Below, piece by piece: positions 44,180 through 60,375 of a DNA stretch of 64,000 nt (position 1 is its first letter; each line of letters starts with the position of its first letter). This stretch comes from Megachile rotundata (Eukaryota > Arthropoda > Insecta > Hymenoptera > Megachilidae), in NCBI RefSeq assembly GCF_050947335.1, contig NW_027473718.1, positions 101,921 through 165,920 of the forward strand, written 5' to 3'. The translations under genes were made by a program, and so were the position numbers. The notes beneath the pieces were generated by a model. The model saw nothing but the letters and a program-made list of their open reading frames with translations. It did no database searches and was not told the DNA's origin.

Positions 44180-47037
44180 ACTCTTATTATTATCAATCTA
44201 ACTCATATTATTAGCCATATTATGCTAATATGATCGATAGAACGACAATTACTATACTTATTACACTTATTATTATCAATCTAACTCATATTATTAGCCA
44301 TATTATGCTTATGTGATCTGTAGAACGACAATTACTATACTTATTACTCCTATTATTATCAATCTAACTCATATTATTCGCCATATTATACTTATGTGAC
44401 CGATAGAACGACAATTACTATACTCATTACTCTTATTATTATCAATCTAACTCATATTATTAGCCATATTGTACCTATATGATCGATAGAACGACAATTA
44501 CTATACTTTTTACTCTTATTATTATCAATCTAACTCATATTATTAGTCATATTATGCTTATATGATCGATAGAACGACAACTACTATACTTATTAGTCTT
44601 ATTATTATCAATCTAACTCATATTATTAGCCATATTATGCTAATATGATCGATAGAACGACAATTACTATACTTATTACACTCACTGTTATCAATCTAAC
44701 TCATACTATTAACTATATTATGCAAACATGATCGATAGAACGACAATTACTATACTTATTACTCTTATTATTATCGACCTAACTCATATTATTAGCCATA
44801 TTATGCTTATATGATCGATAGAACGACAATTACTATACTCATTACTCTTATTATTATCAATCTAACTCATATTATTAGCCATATTATGCTTATGTGATCT
44901 GTAGAACGACAATTACTATACTTATTACTCCTATTATTATCAATCTAACTCATATTATTAGCCATATTATACTTATGTGACCGATAGAACGACAATTACT
45001 ATACTCATTACTCTTATTATTATCAATCTAACTCATATTATTAGCCATATTGTACCTATATGATCGATAGAACGACAATTACTATACTTTTTACTCTTAT
45101 TATTATCAATCTAACTCATATTATTAGTCATATTATGCTTATATGATCGATAGAACGACAACTACTATACTTATTAGTCTTATTATTATCAATCTAACTC
45201 ATATTATTAGCCATATTATGCTTATATGATCGATAGAACGACAATTACTATACTTATTACTCTTATTATTATCAATCTAACTCATATTATTAACCATATT
45301 ATGCTTATATGATCGATAGAACAACAATTACTATACTTATTAGTCTTATTATTATCAATCCAACCCATATTATTAGCCATATTATGCTTATATGATCGAT
45401 AGAACGACAATTAATATACTTTTTACTCTTATTATTATCAATCTAACTCATATTATTAACCATATTATGCAGATATGATCGATAGAACGACAATTACTAT
45501 ACTTATTACTCTTACTATTATCAATCTGACTGATATTATTAGCCATATTATGCTTATATGATCGATAGAACGACAATTGCTATACTCATTACTCTTATTA
45601 TTATCAATCTAACTCATATTATTAGCCATATTATGCTAATATGATCGATAGAACGACAATTACTATACTTATTACACTTATTATTATCAATCTAACTCAT
45701 ATTATTAGCCATATTATGCTTATGTGATCTGTAGAACGACAATTACTATACTTATTACTCCTATTATTATCAATCTAACTCATATTATTCGCCATATTAT
45801 ACTTATGTGACCGATAGAACGACAATTACTATACTCATTACTCTTATTATTATCAATCTAACTCATATTATTAGCCATATTGTACCTATATGATCGATAG
45901 AACGACAATTACTATACTTTTTACTCTTATTATTATCAATCTAACTCATATTATTAGTCATATTATGCTTATATGATCGATAGAACGACAACTACTATAC
46001 TTATTAGTCTTATTATTATCAATCTAACTCATATTATTAGCCATATTATGCTAATATGATCGATAGAACGACAATTACTATACTTATTACACTCACTGTT
46101 ATCAATCTAACTCATACTATTAACTATATTATGCAAACATGATCGATAGAACGACAATTACTATACTTATTACTCTTATTATTATCGACCTAACTCATAT
46201 TATTAGCCATATTATGCTTATATGATCGATAGAACGACAATTACTATACTCATTACTCTTATTATTATCAATCTAACTCATATTATTAGCCATATTATGC
46301 TTATGTGATCTGTAGAACGACAATTACTATACTTATTACTCCTATTATTATCAATCTAACTCATATTATTAGCCATATTATACTTATGTGACCGATAGAA
46401 CGACAATTACTATACTCATTACTCTTATTATTATCAATCTAACTCATATTATTAGCCATATTGTACCTATATGATCGATAGAACGACAATTACTATACTT
46501 TTTACTCTTATTATTATCAATCTAACTCATATTATTAGTCATATTATGCTTATATGATCGATAGAACGACAACTACTATACTTATTAGTCTTATTATTAT
46601 CAATCTAACTCATATTATTAGCCATATTATGCTTATATGATCGATAGAACGACAATTACTATACTTATTACTCTTATTATTATCAATCTAACTCATATTA
46701 TTAACCATATTATGCTTATATGATCGATAGAACAACAATTACTATACTTATTAGTCTTATTATTATCAATCCAACCCATATTATTAGCCATATTATGCTT
46801 ATATGATCGATAGAACGACAATTAATATACTTTTTACTCTTATTATTATCAATCTAACTCATATTATTAACCATATTATGCAGATATGATCGATAGAACG
46901 ACAATTACTATACTTATTTCTCTTACTATTATCAATCTGACTGATATTATTAGCCATATTATGCTTATATGATCGATAGAACGACAATTGCTATACTCAT
47001 TACTCTTATTATTATCAATCTAACTCATATTATTAGC
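44180..47037. repeat. Higher-order repeat, 17 units (1411 bp), two copies
   Basis: TATGCTAATATG at 44221 recurs at 45632 and the context matches nearly base for base over the block (offset 1411 = 17 x 83). Within each copy a 7-unit (581-bp) sub-repeat is visible, e.g. GTGATCTGTAG at 44313 and 44894. Block edges are approximate. Confidence 0.85.
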
Positions 47038-49539
47038 CATATTATACCTATATGATCGATAGAACGACAATTACTATACTTTTTACTCTTATTGTTATCA
47101 ATCTAACTCATATTATTAGTCATATTATGCTTATATGATCGGTAGAACGATAATTACTATACTTATTACTCCTATTATTATCAATCTAACTCATATTATT
47201 AGCCATATTATGCTTATATGATCGATAGAACGACAATTACTATACTCACTAATCTTATTATTATCAATCTAACTCATATTATTAGCCATATTATGCTTAT
47301 ATGGTCGATAGAACGAAAATTACTATACTTATTACACTCACTGTTATCAATCTAACTCATACTATTAACCATATTATGCAATTATGATCGATAGAACGAC
47401 AATTACTATACTTATTACTCTTATTATTATCAAAATAACTCATATTATTAGCCATATTATGCTTATATAATCGGTAGAACGATAATTACTATACTTATTA
47501 CTCCTATTATTATCAATCTAACTCATATTATTCGCCATATTATGCTTATATGATCGATAGAACGACAATTACTATACTCACTACTCTTATTATTATCAAT
47601 CTAACTCCTATTATTAGCCATATTATGCTTATGTGGTCGATAGAACGACAATTACTATACTTATTACTCTTATGATTATCAATCTAACTCATACTATTAG
47701 CCATATTATGCTTATGTGAACGATAGAACGACAATTACTATACGTATTGCTCTTATTATTATCAATCTAACTCATATTATTAGCCATATTATATTTATGT
47801 GATCGATAGAACGACAATTACTATACGTATTGCTCTTATTATTATCAATCTAACTCATATTATTAGCCATATTATGCTTATATGATCGGTACAACGATAA
47901 TTACTATACTTATTACTCTTGTTATTATCAATTTATCTCATATTATTAGCCACATTATGCTCGTATGATCGGTGGAACGATAATTACTATACTTATTACT
48001 CTTATTATTATCAATCTAACTCATATTATTAGCCATATTGTGCTTATATGATCGATAGAACGACAATTGATATACTTATTACACTCACTATTTTCAATCT
48101 AAGTCATATTGTTAGTCATATTATGCTTATATGATCGATAGAACGACAATTAATATACTTTTTACTCTTATTATTATCAATCTAACTCATATTATTAACC
48201 ATATTATGCAGATATGATCGATAGAACGACAATTACTATACTTATTACTCTTACTATTATCAATCTGACTGATATTATTAGCCATATTATGCTTATATGA
48301 TCGATAGAACGACAATTGCTATACTCATTACTCTTATTATTATCAATCTAACTCATATTATTAGCCATATTATACCTATATGATCGATAGAACGACAATT
48401 ACTATACTTTTTACTCTTATTGTTATCAATCTAACTCATATTATTAGTCATATTATGCTTATATGATCGGTAGAACGATAATTACTATACTTATTACTCC
48501 TATTATTGTCAATCTAACTCATATTATTAGCCATATTATGCTTATATGATCGATAGAACGACAATTACTATACTTTTTACTCTTATTATTATGAATCTAA
48601 CTCATATTATTAGTCATATTATGCTTATATGATCGGTAGAACGACAATTACTATACTTATTGCTCCTATTATTATCAATCTAACTCATATTATTAGCCAT
48701 ATTATGCTTATATGATCGACAGAACGACAATTACTATACTTATTACACTCACTATTATCAATCTAACTCATATTATTAGCCATATTATACCTATATGATC
48801 GATAGAACGACAATTACTATACTTTTTACTCTTATTGTTATCAATCTAACTCATATTATTAGTCATATTATGCTTATATGATCGGTAGAACGATAATTAC
48901 TATACTTATTACTCCTATTATTATCAATCTAACTCATATTATTAGCCATATTATGCTTATATGATCGATAGAACTACAATTTCTATACTTATTACTCTTA
49001 TTATTATCAATCTAACTCATATTATTAGCCATATTATGCTTATATGATCGATAGAACAAGAATTACTGTACTTTTTACTCTTATTGTTATCAATCTAACT
49101 CATATTATTAGTCATATTATGCTTATATGATCGGTAGAACGATAATTACTATACTTATTACTCCTATTATTATCAATCTAACTCATATTATTAGCCATAT
49201 TATGCTCATATGATCGGTAGAACGATAATTACTATACTTATTACTCCTATTATTATCAATCTAACTCATATTATTAGCCATATTATGCTTATATGATCGA
49301 TAGAACTACAATTTCTATACTTATTACTCTTATTATTATCAATCTAACTCATATTATTCGCCATATTATGCTTATATGATCGATAGAACTACAATTACTA
49401 TACTTATTACTCTTATTATTATCAATCTAACTCATATTATTAACCATATTATGCAGATATGATCGATAGAACAACAACTACTATACACATTACTCTTAAT
49501 ATTATCAATCAAACTCATATTATTAGCCATATTATGCTT

Positions 49540-52500
49540 ATGTGATCTGTAGAACGACAATTACAATACTCATAACTCTTATTATTATCAATCTAACTCA
49601 TATTATTAGCCATATAATGCTTATGTGATCTGTAGAACGACAATTACTATACTTATTACTCTTATTATTATCAATCTAACTCATATTATTAGACATACTA
49701 TGCTTATATGATCGATAGAACGACAATTACTATACTTATTAGTCTTATTATTATCAATCTAACTCATATTATTAGCCATATTATGCTTATATGATCGATA
49801 GAACGACAATTACTATACTTATTACTCTTATTATTATCAATCTAACTCATATTATTAACCATATTATGCTTATATGATCGATAGAACAACAATTACTATA
49901 CTTATTAGTCTTATTATTATCAATCCAACCCATATTATTAGCCATATTATGCTTATATGATCGATAGAACGACAATTAATATACTTTTTACTCTTATTAT
50001 TATCAATCTAACTCATATTATTAACCATATTATGCAGATATGATCGATAGAACGACAATTACTATACTTATTACTCTTACTATTATCAATCTGACTGATA
50101 TTATTAGCCATATTATGCTTATATGATCCATAGAACGACAATTCCTATACTCATTACTCTTATTATTATCAATCTAACTCATATTATTAGCCATATTATA
50201 CCTATATGATCGATAGAACGACAATTACTATACTTTTTACTCCTATTATTATCAATCTAACTCATATTATTAGCCATATTATGCTTATATGATCGATAGA
50301 ACTACAATTTCTATACTTATTACTCTTATTATTATCAATCTAACTCATATTATTAGCCATATTATGCTTATATGATCGATAGAACGACAATTACTATACT
50401 CACTACTCTTATTATTATCAATCTAACTCCTATTATTAGCCATATTATGCTTATGTGGCCGATAGAACGACAATTACTATACTTATTACTCTTATTATTA
50501 TCAATCTAACTCATATTATTAGCCATATTATGCTTATATGATCTATAGAACTACAATTACTATACTCACTGCTCTTATTATTATCAATCTAACTCCTATT
50601 ATTAGCCATATTATGCTTATGTGCTCGATAGAACGACAATTACTATACTTATTACTCTTATGAATATCAATCTAACTCATATTATTAGCCATATTATGCT
50701 TATGTGATCTGTAGAACGACAATTACTATACTTATTACTCTTATTATTATCAATCTAACTCATATTATTAGCCATATTATGCTTATATGATCGATAGAAC
50801 GACAATTACTATACTTATTACTCTTATTATTATCAATCTAACTCATATTATTAACCATATTATGCTTATATGATCGATAGAACAAGAATTACTATACTTT
50901 TTACTCTTATTGTTATCAATCTAACTCATATTATTAGTCATATTATGCTCATATGATCGGTAGAACGATAATTACTATACTTATTACTCCTATTATTATC
51001 AATCTAACTCATATTATTAGCCATATTATGCTTATATGATCGATAGAACTACAATTTCTATACTTATTACTCTTATTATTATCAATCTAACTCATATTAT
51101 TAGCCATATTATGCTTATATGATCGATAGAACGACAATTACTATACTCACTACTCTTATTATTATCAATCTCACTCCTATTTTTAGCCATATTATGCTTA
51201 TGTCATCTGTAGGACGACAATTACTATACTTATTACTCTTATTATTATCAATCTAACTCATATTATTAGCCATATTATGCTTATATGATCGATAGAACGA
51301 CAATTACTATACTTTTTACTCTTATTCTTATTAATCTAACTCATATTATTAGCCATATTATGCTTATATGATCGATAGAACGACAATTACAATACTTTTT
51401 ACTCTTATTATAATTAATCTAACTCATATTATTAGCCATATTATGCTTATATGATCGATAGAACGACAATTACTATACTCATTACTCTTATTATTATCAT
51501 TTTAACTCATATTATTAGCCATATTGTACCTATATGATCGATAGAACGACAATTACTATACTTTTGACTCTTATTATTATCAATCTAACTCATATTATTA
51601 GTCATATTATGCTTATATAATCGGTAGAACGATAATTACTATACTTATTACTCCTATTATTATCAATCTAACTCATATTATTCGCCATATTATGCTTTTA
51701 TGATCGATAGAACTACAATTACTATACTTATTACTCTTATTATTATCAATCTAACTCATATTATTAACCATATTATGCAGATATGATCGATAGAACAACA
51801 ACTACTATACACATTCCTCTTATTATTATCAATCAAACTCATATTATTAGCCATATTATGCTTATGTGATCTGTAGAACGACAATTACAATACTCATAAC
51901 TCTTATTATTATCAATCTAACTCATATTATTAGCCATATAATGCTTATGTGATCTGTAGAACGACAATTACTATACTTATTACTCTTATTATTATCAATC
52001 TAACTCATATTATTAGACGTACTATGCTTATATGATCGATAGAACGACAATTACTATACTTATTAGTCTTATTATTATCAATCTAACTCATATTATTAGC
52101 CATATTATGCTTATATGATCGATAGAACGACAATTACTATACTTATTAGTCTTATTATTATCAATCCAACCCATATTATTAGCCATATTATGCTTATATG
52201 ATCGATAGAACGACAATTACTATACTTTTTACTCTTATTCTTATTAATCTAACTCATATTATTAGCCATATTATGCTTATATGATCGGTAGAACGATAAT
52301 TACTATACTTATTACTCCTATTATTATCAATCTAACTCATATTATTAGCCATATTATGCTTATATGATCGATAGAACGACAATTACTATACTCACTACGC
52401 TTATTATTATCAATCTAACTCATATTATTAGCCATATTATGCTTATATGATCGATAGAACTACAATTTCTATACTTATTACTCTTATTATTATCAATCTA

Positions 52501-53800
52501 ACTCATATTATTAGCCATATTATGCTTAGATGATCGATAGAACGACAATTACTATACTCACTACTCTTATTATTATCAATCTAACTCCTATTATTAGCCA
52601 TATTATGCTTATGTGATCTGTAGAACGACAATTACAATACTCATAACTCTTATTATTATCAATCTAACTCATATTATTAGCCATATAATGCTTATGTGAT
52701 CTGTAGAACGACAATTACTATACTTATTACTCTTATTATTATCAATCTAACTCATATTATTAGACATACTATGCTTATATGATCGATAGAACGACAATTA
52801 CTATACTTATTAGTCTTATTATTATCAATCTAACTCATATTATTAGCCATATTATGCTTATATGATCGATAGAACGACAATTACTATACTTATTACTCTT
52901 ATTATTATCAATCTAACTCATATTATTAACCATATTATGCTTATATGATCGATAGAACAACAATTACTATACTTATTAGTCTTATTATTATCAATCCAAC
53001 CCATATTATTAGCCATATTATGCTTATATGATCGATAGAACGACAATTAATATACTTTTTACTCTTATTATTATCAATCTAACGCATATTATTAACCATA
53101 TTATGCAGATATGATCGATAGAACGACAATTACTATACTTATTACTCTTACTATTATCAATCTGACTGATATTATTAGCCATATTATGCTTATATGATCC
53201 ATAGAACGACAATTCCTATACTCATTACTCTTATTATTATCAATCTAACTCATATTATTAGCCATATTATACCTATATGATCGATAGAACGACAATTACT
53301 ATACTTTTTACTCCTATTATTATCAATCTAACTCATATTATTAGCCATATTATGCTTATATGATCGATAGAACTACAATTTCTATACTTATTACTCTTAT
53401 TATTATCAATCTAACTCATATTATTAGCCATATTATGCTTATATGATCGATAGAACGACAATTACTATACTCACTACTCTTATTATTATCAATCTAACTC
53501 CTATTATTAGCCATATTATGCTTATGTGGCCGATAGAACGACAATTACTATACTTATTACTCTTATTATTATCAATCTAACTCATATTATTAGCCATATT
53601 ATGCTTATATGATCGATAGAACTACAATTACTATACTCACTGCTCTTATTATTATCAATCTAACTCCTATTATTAGCCATATTATGCTTATGTGGTCGAT
53701 AGAACGACAATTACTATACTTATTACTCTTATGAATATCAATCTAACTCATATTATTAGCCATATTATGCTTATGTGATCTGTAGAACGACAATTACTAT
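49540..53800. repeat. Dispersed duplication inside the satellite, offset 3071 bp (37 units)
   Basis: About 1.2 kb at 49540-50730 recurs at about 52610-53800. Marker AGACATACTA is at 49691 and 52762, and CTTATGAATATCAATC recurs at the same offset. Confidence 0.75.
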
Positions 53801-56370
53801 ACTTATTACTCTTGTTATTATCAATCTAACACATATTATGAGCCATACTATGCTTGTATGATCGATAGAACGACAATTACTATACTTATTAGTCTTATTA
53901 TTATCAATCTAACTCATATTATTAGCCATATTATGCTTATGTGATCTGTAGAACGACAATTACTATACTTATTACTCTTATTATTATCAATCTAACTCAT
54001 ATTATTAGCCATATTATGCTTATATGATCGATAGAACGACAATTACTATACTTTTTACTCTTATTCTTATTAATCTAACTCATATTATTAGCCATATTAT
54101 GCTTATATGATCGGTAGAACGATAATTACTATACTTATTACTCCTATTATTATCAATCTAACTCATATTATTAGCCATATTATGCTTATATGATCGATAG
54201 AACTACAATTTCTATACTTATTACTCTTATTATTATCAATCTAACTCATATTATTAGCCATATTATGCTTAGATGATCGATAGAACGACAATTACTATAC
54301 TCACTACTCTTATTATTATCAATCTAACTCCTATTATTAGCCATATTATGCTTATGTGATCGATAGAACGACAATTACTATACTTTTTACTCTTATTGTT
54401 ATCAATCTAACTCATATTATTAGTCATATTATGCTTATATGATCGGTAGAACGATAATTACTATACTTATTACTCCTATTATTATCAATCTAACTCATAT
54501 TATTAGCCATATTATGCTCATATGATCGGTAGAACGATAATTACTATACTTATTACTCCTATTATTATCAATCTAACTCATATTATTAGCCATATTATGC
54601 TTATATGATCGATAGAACTACAATTTCTAAACTTATTACTCTTATTATTATCAATCTAACTCATATTATTAGCCATATTATGCTTATATGATCGATAGAA
54701 CGACAATTACTATACTTATTACTCTTATTATTATCAATCTAACTCATATTATTAACCATATTATGCTTATATGATCGATAGAACAAGAATTACTATACTT
54801 ATTAGTCTTATTATTATCAATCCAACCCATATTATTAGCCATATTATGCTTATATGATCGATAGAACGACAATTAATATACTTTTTACTCTTATTATTAT
54901 CAATCTAACTCATATTATTAACCATATTATGCAGATATGATCGATAGAACGACAATTACTAAACTTATTACTCTTACTATTATCAATCTGACTGATATTA
55001 TTAGCCATATTATGCTTATATGATCGATAGAACGACAATTGCTATACTCATTACTCTTATTATTATCAATCTAACTCATATTATTAGCCATATTATACCT
55101 ATATGATCGATAGAACGACAATTACTATACTCTTTACTCTTATTGTTATCAATCTAACTCATATTATTAGTCATATTATGCTCATATGATCGGTAGAACG
55201 ATAATTACGATACTTATTACTCCTATTATTATCAATCTAACTCATATTATTCGCCATATTATGCTTATATGATCGATAGAACTACAATTTCTATACTTAT
55301 TACTCTTATTATTATCAATCTAACTCATATTATTAGCCATATTATGCTTATATGATCGATAGAACGACAATTACTATACTCACTACTCTTATTATTATCA
55401 ATCTCACTCCTATTTTTAGCCATATTATGCTTATGTCATCTGTAGGACGACAATTACTATACTTATTACTCTTATTATTATCAATCTAACTCATATTATT
55501 AGCCATATTATGCTTATATGATCGATAGAACGACAATTACTATACTTTTTACTCTTATTCTTATTAATCTAACTCATATTATTAGCCATATTATGCTTAT
55601 ATGATCGATAGAACGACAATTACAATACTTTTTACTCTTATTATAATTAATCTAACTCATATTATTAGCCATATTATGCTTATATGATCGATAGAACGAC
55701 AATTACTATACTCATTACTCTTATTATTATCATTTTAACTCATATTATTAGCCATATTGTACCTATATGATCGATAGAACGACAATTACTATACTTTTGA
55801 CTCTTATTATTATCAATCTAACTCATATTATTAGCCATATTATGCTTATATAATCGGTAGAACGATAATTACTATACTTATTACTCCTATTATTATCAAT
55901 CTAACTCATATTATTCGCCATATTATGCTTATATGATCGATAGAACTACAATTACTATATTTATTACTCTTATTATTATCAATCTAACTCATATTATTAA
56001 CCATATTATGCAGATATGATCGATAGAACAACAACTACTATACACATTCCTCTTATTATTATCAATCAAACTCATATTATTAGCCATATTATGCTTATGT
56101 GATCTGTAGAACGACAATTACAATACTCATAACTCTTATTATTATCAATCTAACTCATATTATTAGCCATATAATGCTTATGTGATCTGTAGAACGACAA
56201 TTACTATACTTATTACTCTTATTATTATCAATCTAACTCATATTATTAGACGTACTATGCTTATATGATCGATAGAACGACAATTACTATACTTATTAGT
56301 CTTATTATTATCAATCTAACTCATATTATTAGCCATATTATGCTTATATGATCGATAGAACGACAATTAC
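50900..56370. repeat. Dispersed duplication inside the satellite, offset 4233 bp (51 units)
   Basis: About 1.2 kb at 50900-52100 recurs at 55130-56340. Rare variants TGTCATCTGTAGGACG (51201 and 55434) and GACGTACTATGC mark both copies. Confidence 0.75.
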
Positions 56371-59300
56371 TATACTTATTACTCTTATTATTATCAATCT
56401 AACTCATATTATTAACCATATTATGCTTATATGATCGATAGAACAACAATTACTATACTTATTAGTCTTATTATTATCAATCCAACCCATATTATTAGCC
56501 ATATTATGCTTATATGATCGATAGAACGACAATTAATATACTTTTTACTCTTATTATTATCAATCTAACTCATATTATTAACCATATTATGCAGATATGA
56601 TCGATAGAACGACAATTACTATACTTATTACTCTTACTATTATCAATCTGACTGATATTATTAGCCATATTATGCTTATATGATCGATAGAACGACAATT
56701 ACTATACTCACTACTCTTATTATTATCAATCTAACTCCTATTATTAGCCATATTATGCTTATGTGGCCGATAGAACGACAATTACTATACTTATTACTCT
56801 TATTATTATCAATCTAACTCATATTATTAGCCATATTATGCTTAGATGATCGATAGAACGACAATTACTATACTCACTACTCTTATTATTATCAATCTAA
56901 CTCCTATTATTAGCCATATTATGCTTATGTGATCTGTAGAACGACAATTACAATACTCATAACTCTTATTATTATCAATCTAACTCATATTATTAGCCAT
57001 ATTATGCTTATGTGATCTGTAGAACGACAATTACTATACTTATTACTCTTATTATTATCAATCTAACTCATATTATTAGACATACTATGCTTATATGATC
57101 GATAGAACGACAATTACTATACTTATTAGTCTTATTATTATCAATCTAACTCATATTATTAGCCATATTATGCTTATATGGTCGATAGAACGAAAATTTC
57201 AATACTTATTACACTCACTGTTATCAATCTAACTCATACTATTAACCATATTATGCAATTATGATCGATAGAACGACAATTACTATACTTATTACTCTTA
57301 TTATTATCAAAATAACTCATATTATTAGCCATATTATGCTTATATAATCGGTAGAACGATAATTACTATACTTATTACTCCTATTATTATCAATCTAACT
57401 CATATTATTCGCCATATTATGCTTATATGATCGATAGAACGACAATTAATATACTTTTTACTCTTATGATTATCAATCTAACTCATATTATTAGCCATAT
57501 TATGCTTATGTGATCGATAGAACGACAATTACTATACGTATTGCTCTTATTATTATCAATCTAACTCATATTATTAGCCATATTATGCTTATGTGATCGA
57601 TGGAACGACAATTACTATACGTATTGCTCTTATTATTATCATTCTAACTCATATTATTAGCCATATTATGCTTATATGATCGGTAGAACTATAATTACTA
57701 TACTTTTTACTCTTATTATTATCAATCTAACTCATATTATTAGCCATATTATGCTTATATGGTCGATAGAACGAAAATTACTATACTTATTACACTCACT
57801 GTTATCAATCTAACTCATACTATTAACCATATTATGCAATTATGATCGATAGAACGACAATTACTATACTTATTACTCTTATTATTATCAAAATAACTCA
57901 TATTATTAGCCATATTATGCTTATATGATTGGTAGAACGATAATTACTATACTTATTACTCTTATTATTATCAATCTAACTCATATTATTAGCCATATTA
58001 TGCTTATGTGATCGATAGAACTACAATTACTATACTTATTGCTCTTATTTTTATCAATCTAACTCATATTATTAGCCATATTATGCTTATATGATCGACA
58101 GAACGACAATCACTATACTTATTACACTCACTATCATCAATCTAACTCATATTATTAAATATATTATGCAAATATGATCGATAGAACGACAATTACTATA
58201 CTTTTTCCTCTTATTACTATCAATCTAACTCATATTATTAGCCATATTATGCTTATATGATCGGTACAACGATAATTACTATACTTATTACTCTTGTTAT
58301 TATCAATTTATCTCATATTATTAGCCACATTATGCTCGTATGATCGGTGGAACGATAATTACTATACTCATTACTCTTATTATTATCAATCTAACTCATA
58401 TTATTAGCCATATTATGCTTATATAATCGATAGAACGACAATTACTATACTTTTTACTCTTATTCTTATTAATCTAACTCATATTATTAACCATATTATG
58501 CAGATATGATCGATAGAACAACAACTACTATACACATTCCTCTTATTATTATCAATCAAACTCATATTATTAGCCATATTATGCTTATGTGATCTGTAGA
58601 ACGACAATTACTATACTTATTACTCTTATTATTATCAATCTAACTCATATTATTAGACATACTATGCTTATATGATCGATAGAACGACAATTACTATACT
58701 TATTAGTCTTATTATTATCAATCTAACTCATATTATTAGCCATATTATGCTTATATGATCGATAGAACGACAATTGCTATACTCATTACTCTTATTATTA
58801 TCAATCTAACTCATATTATTAGCCATATTATACCTATATGATCGATAGAACGACAATTACTATACTTTTTACTCTTATTGTTATCAATCTAACTCATATT
58901 ATTAGTCATATTATGCTTATATGATCGGTAGAACGATAATTACAATACTTTTTACTCTTATTATAATTAATCTAACTCATATTATTAGCCATATTATGCT
59001 TATATGATCGATAGAACGACAATTACTATACTCATTACTCTTATTATTATCATTTTAACTCATATTATTAGCCATATTGTACCTATATGATCGATAGAAC
59101 GACAATTACTATACTTTTGACTCTTATTATTATCAATCTAACTCATATTATTAGTCATATTATGCTTATATAATCGGTAGAACGATAATTACTATACTTA
59201 TTACTCCTATTATTATCAATCTAACTCATATTATTAGACGTACTATGCTTATATGATCGATAGAACGACAATTACTATACTTATTAGTCTTATTATTATC

Positions 59301-60375
59301 AATCTAACTCATATTATTAGCCATATTATGCTTATATGATCGATAGAACGACAATTAATATACTTTTTACTCTTATTATTATCAATCTAACTCATATTAT
59401 TAACCATATGATGCAGATATGATCGATAGAACGACAATTACTATACTTATTACTCTTACTATTATCAATCTGACTGATATTATTAGCCATATTATGCTTA
59501 TATGATCCATAGAACGACAATTCCTATACTCATTACTCTTATTATTATCAATCTAACTCATATTATTAGCCATATTATACCTATATGATCGATAGAACGA
59601 CAATTACTATACTTTTTACTCCTATTATTATCAATCTAACTCATATTATTAGCCATATTATGCTTATATGATCGATAGAACTACAATTTCTATACTTATT
59701 ACTCTTATTATTATCAATCTAACTCATATTATTAGCCATATTATGCTTATATGATCGATAGAACGACAATTACTATACTCACTACTCTTATTATTATCAA
59801 TCTAACTCCTATTATTAGCCATATTATGCTTATGTGGCCGATAGAACGACAATTACTATACTTATTACTCTTATTATTATCAATCTAACTCATATTATTA
59901 GCCATATTATGCTTATGTGATCGATAGAACGACAATTACTATACGTATTGCTCTTATTATTATCAATCTAACTCATATTATTAGCCATATTATGCTTATG
60001 TGATCGATGGAACGACAATTACTATACGTATTGCTCTTATTATTATCAATCTAACTCATATTATTAGCCATATTATGCTTATATGATCGGTAGAACTATA
60101 ATTACTATACTTTTTACTCTTATTATTATCAATCTAACTCATATTATTAGCCATATTATGCTTATATGGTCGATAGAACGAAAATTACTATACTTATTAC
60201 ACTCACTGTTATCAATCTAACTCATACTATTAACCATATTATGCAATTATGATCGATAGAACGACAATTACTATACTTATTACTCTTATTATTATCAATC
60301 TAACTCATATTATTAGCCATATTATGCTTATGTGATCTGTAGAACGACAATTACTATACTCATTACTCTTATTAT

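Noticed and set aside
53024..53212. 62-codon minus-strand frame in the satellite
   Set aside because: Consists of satellite units; chance absence of stops.
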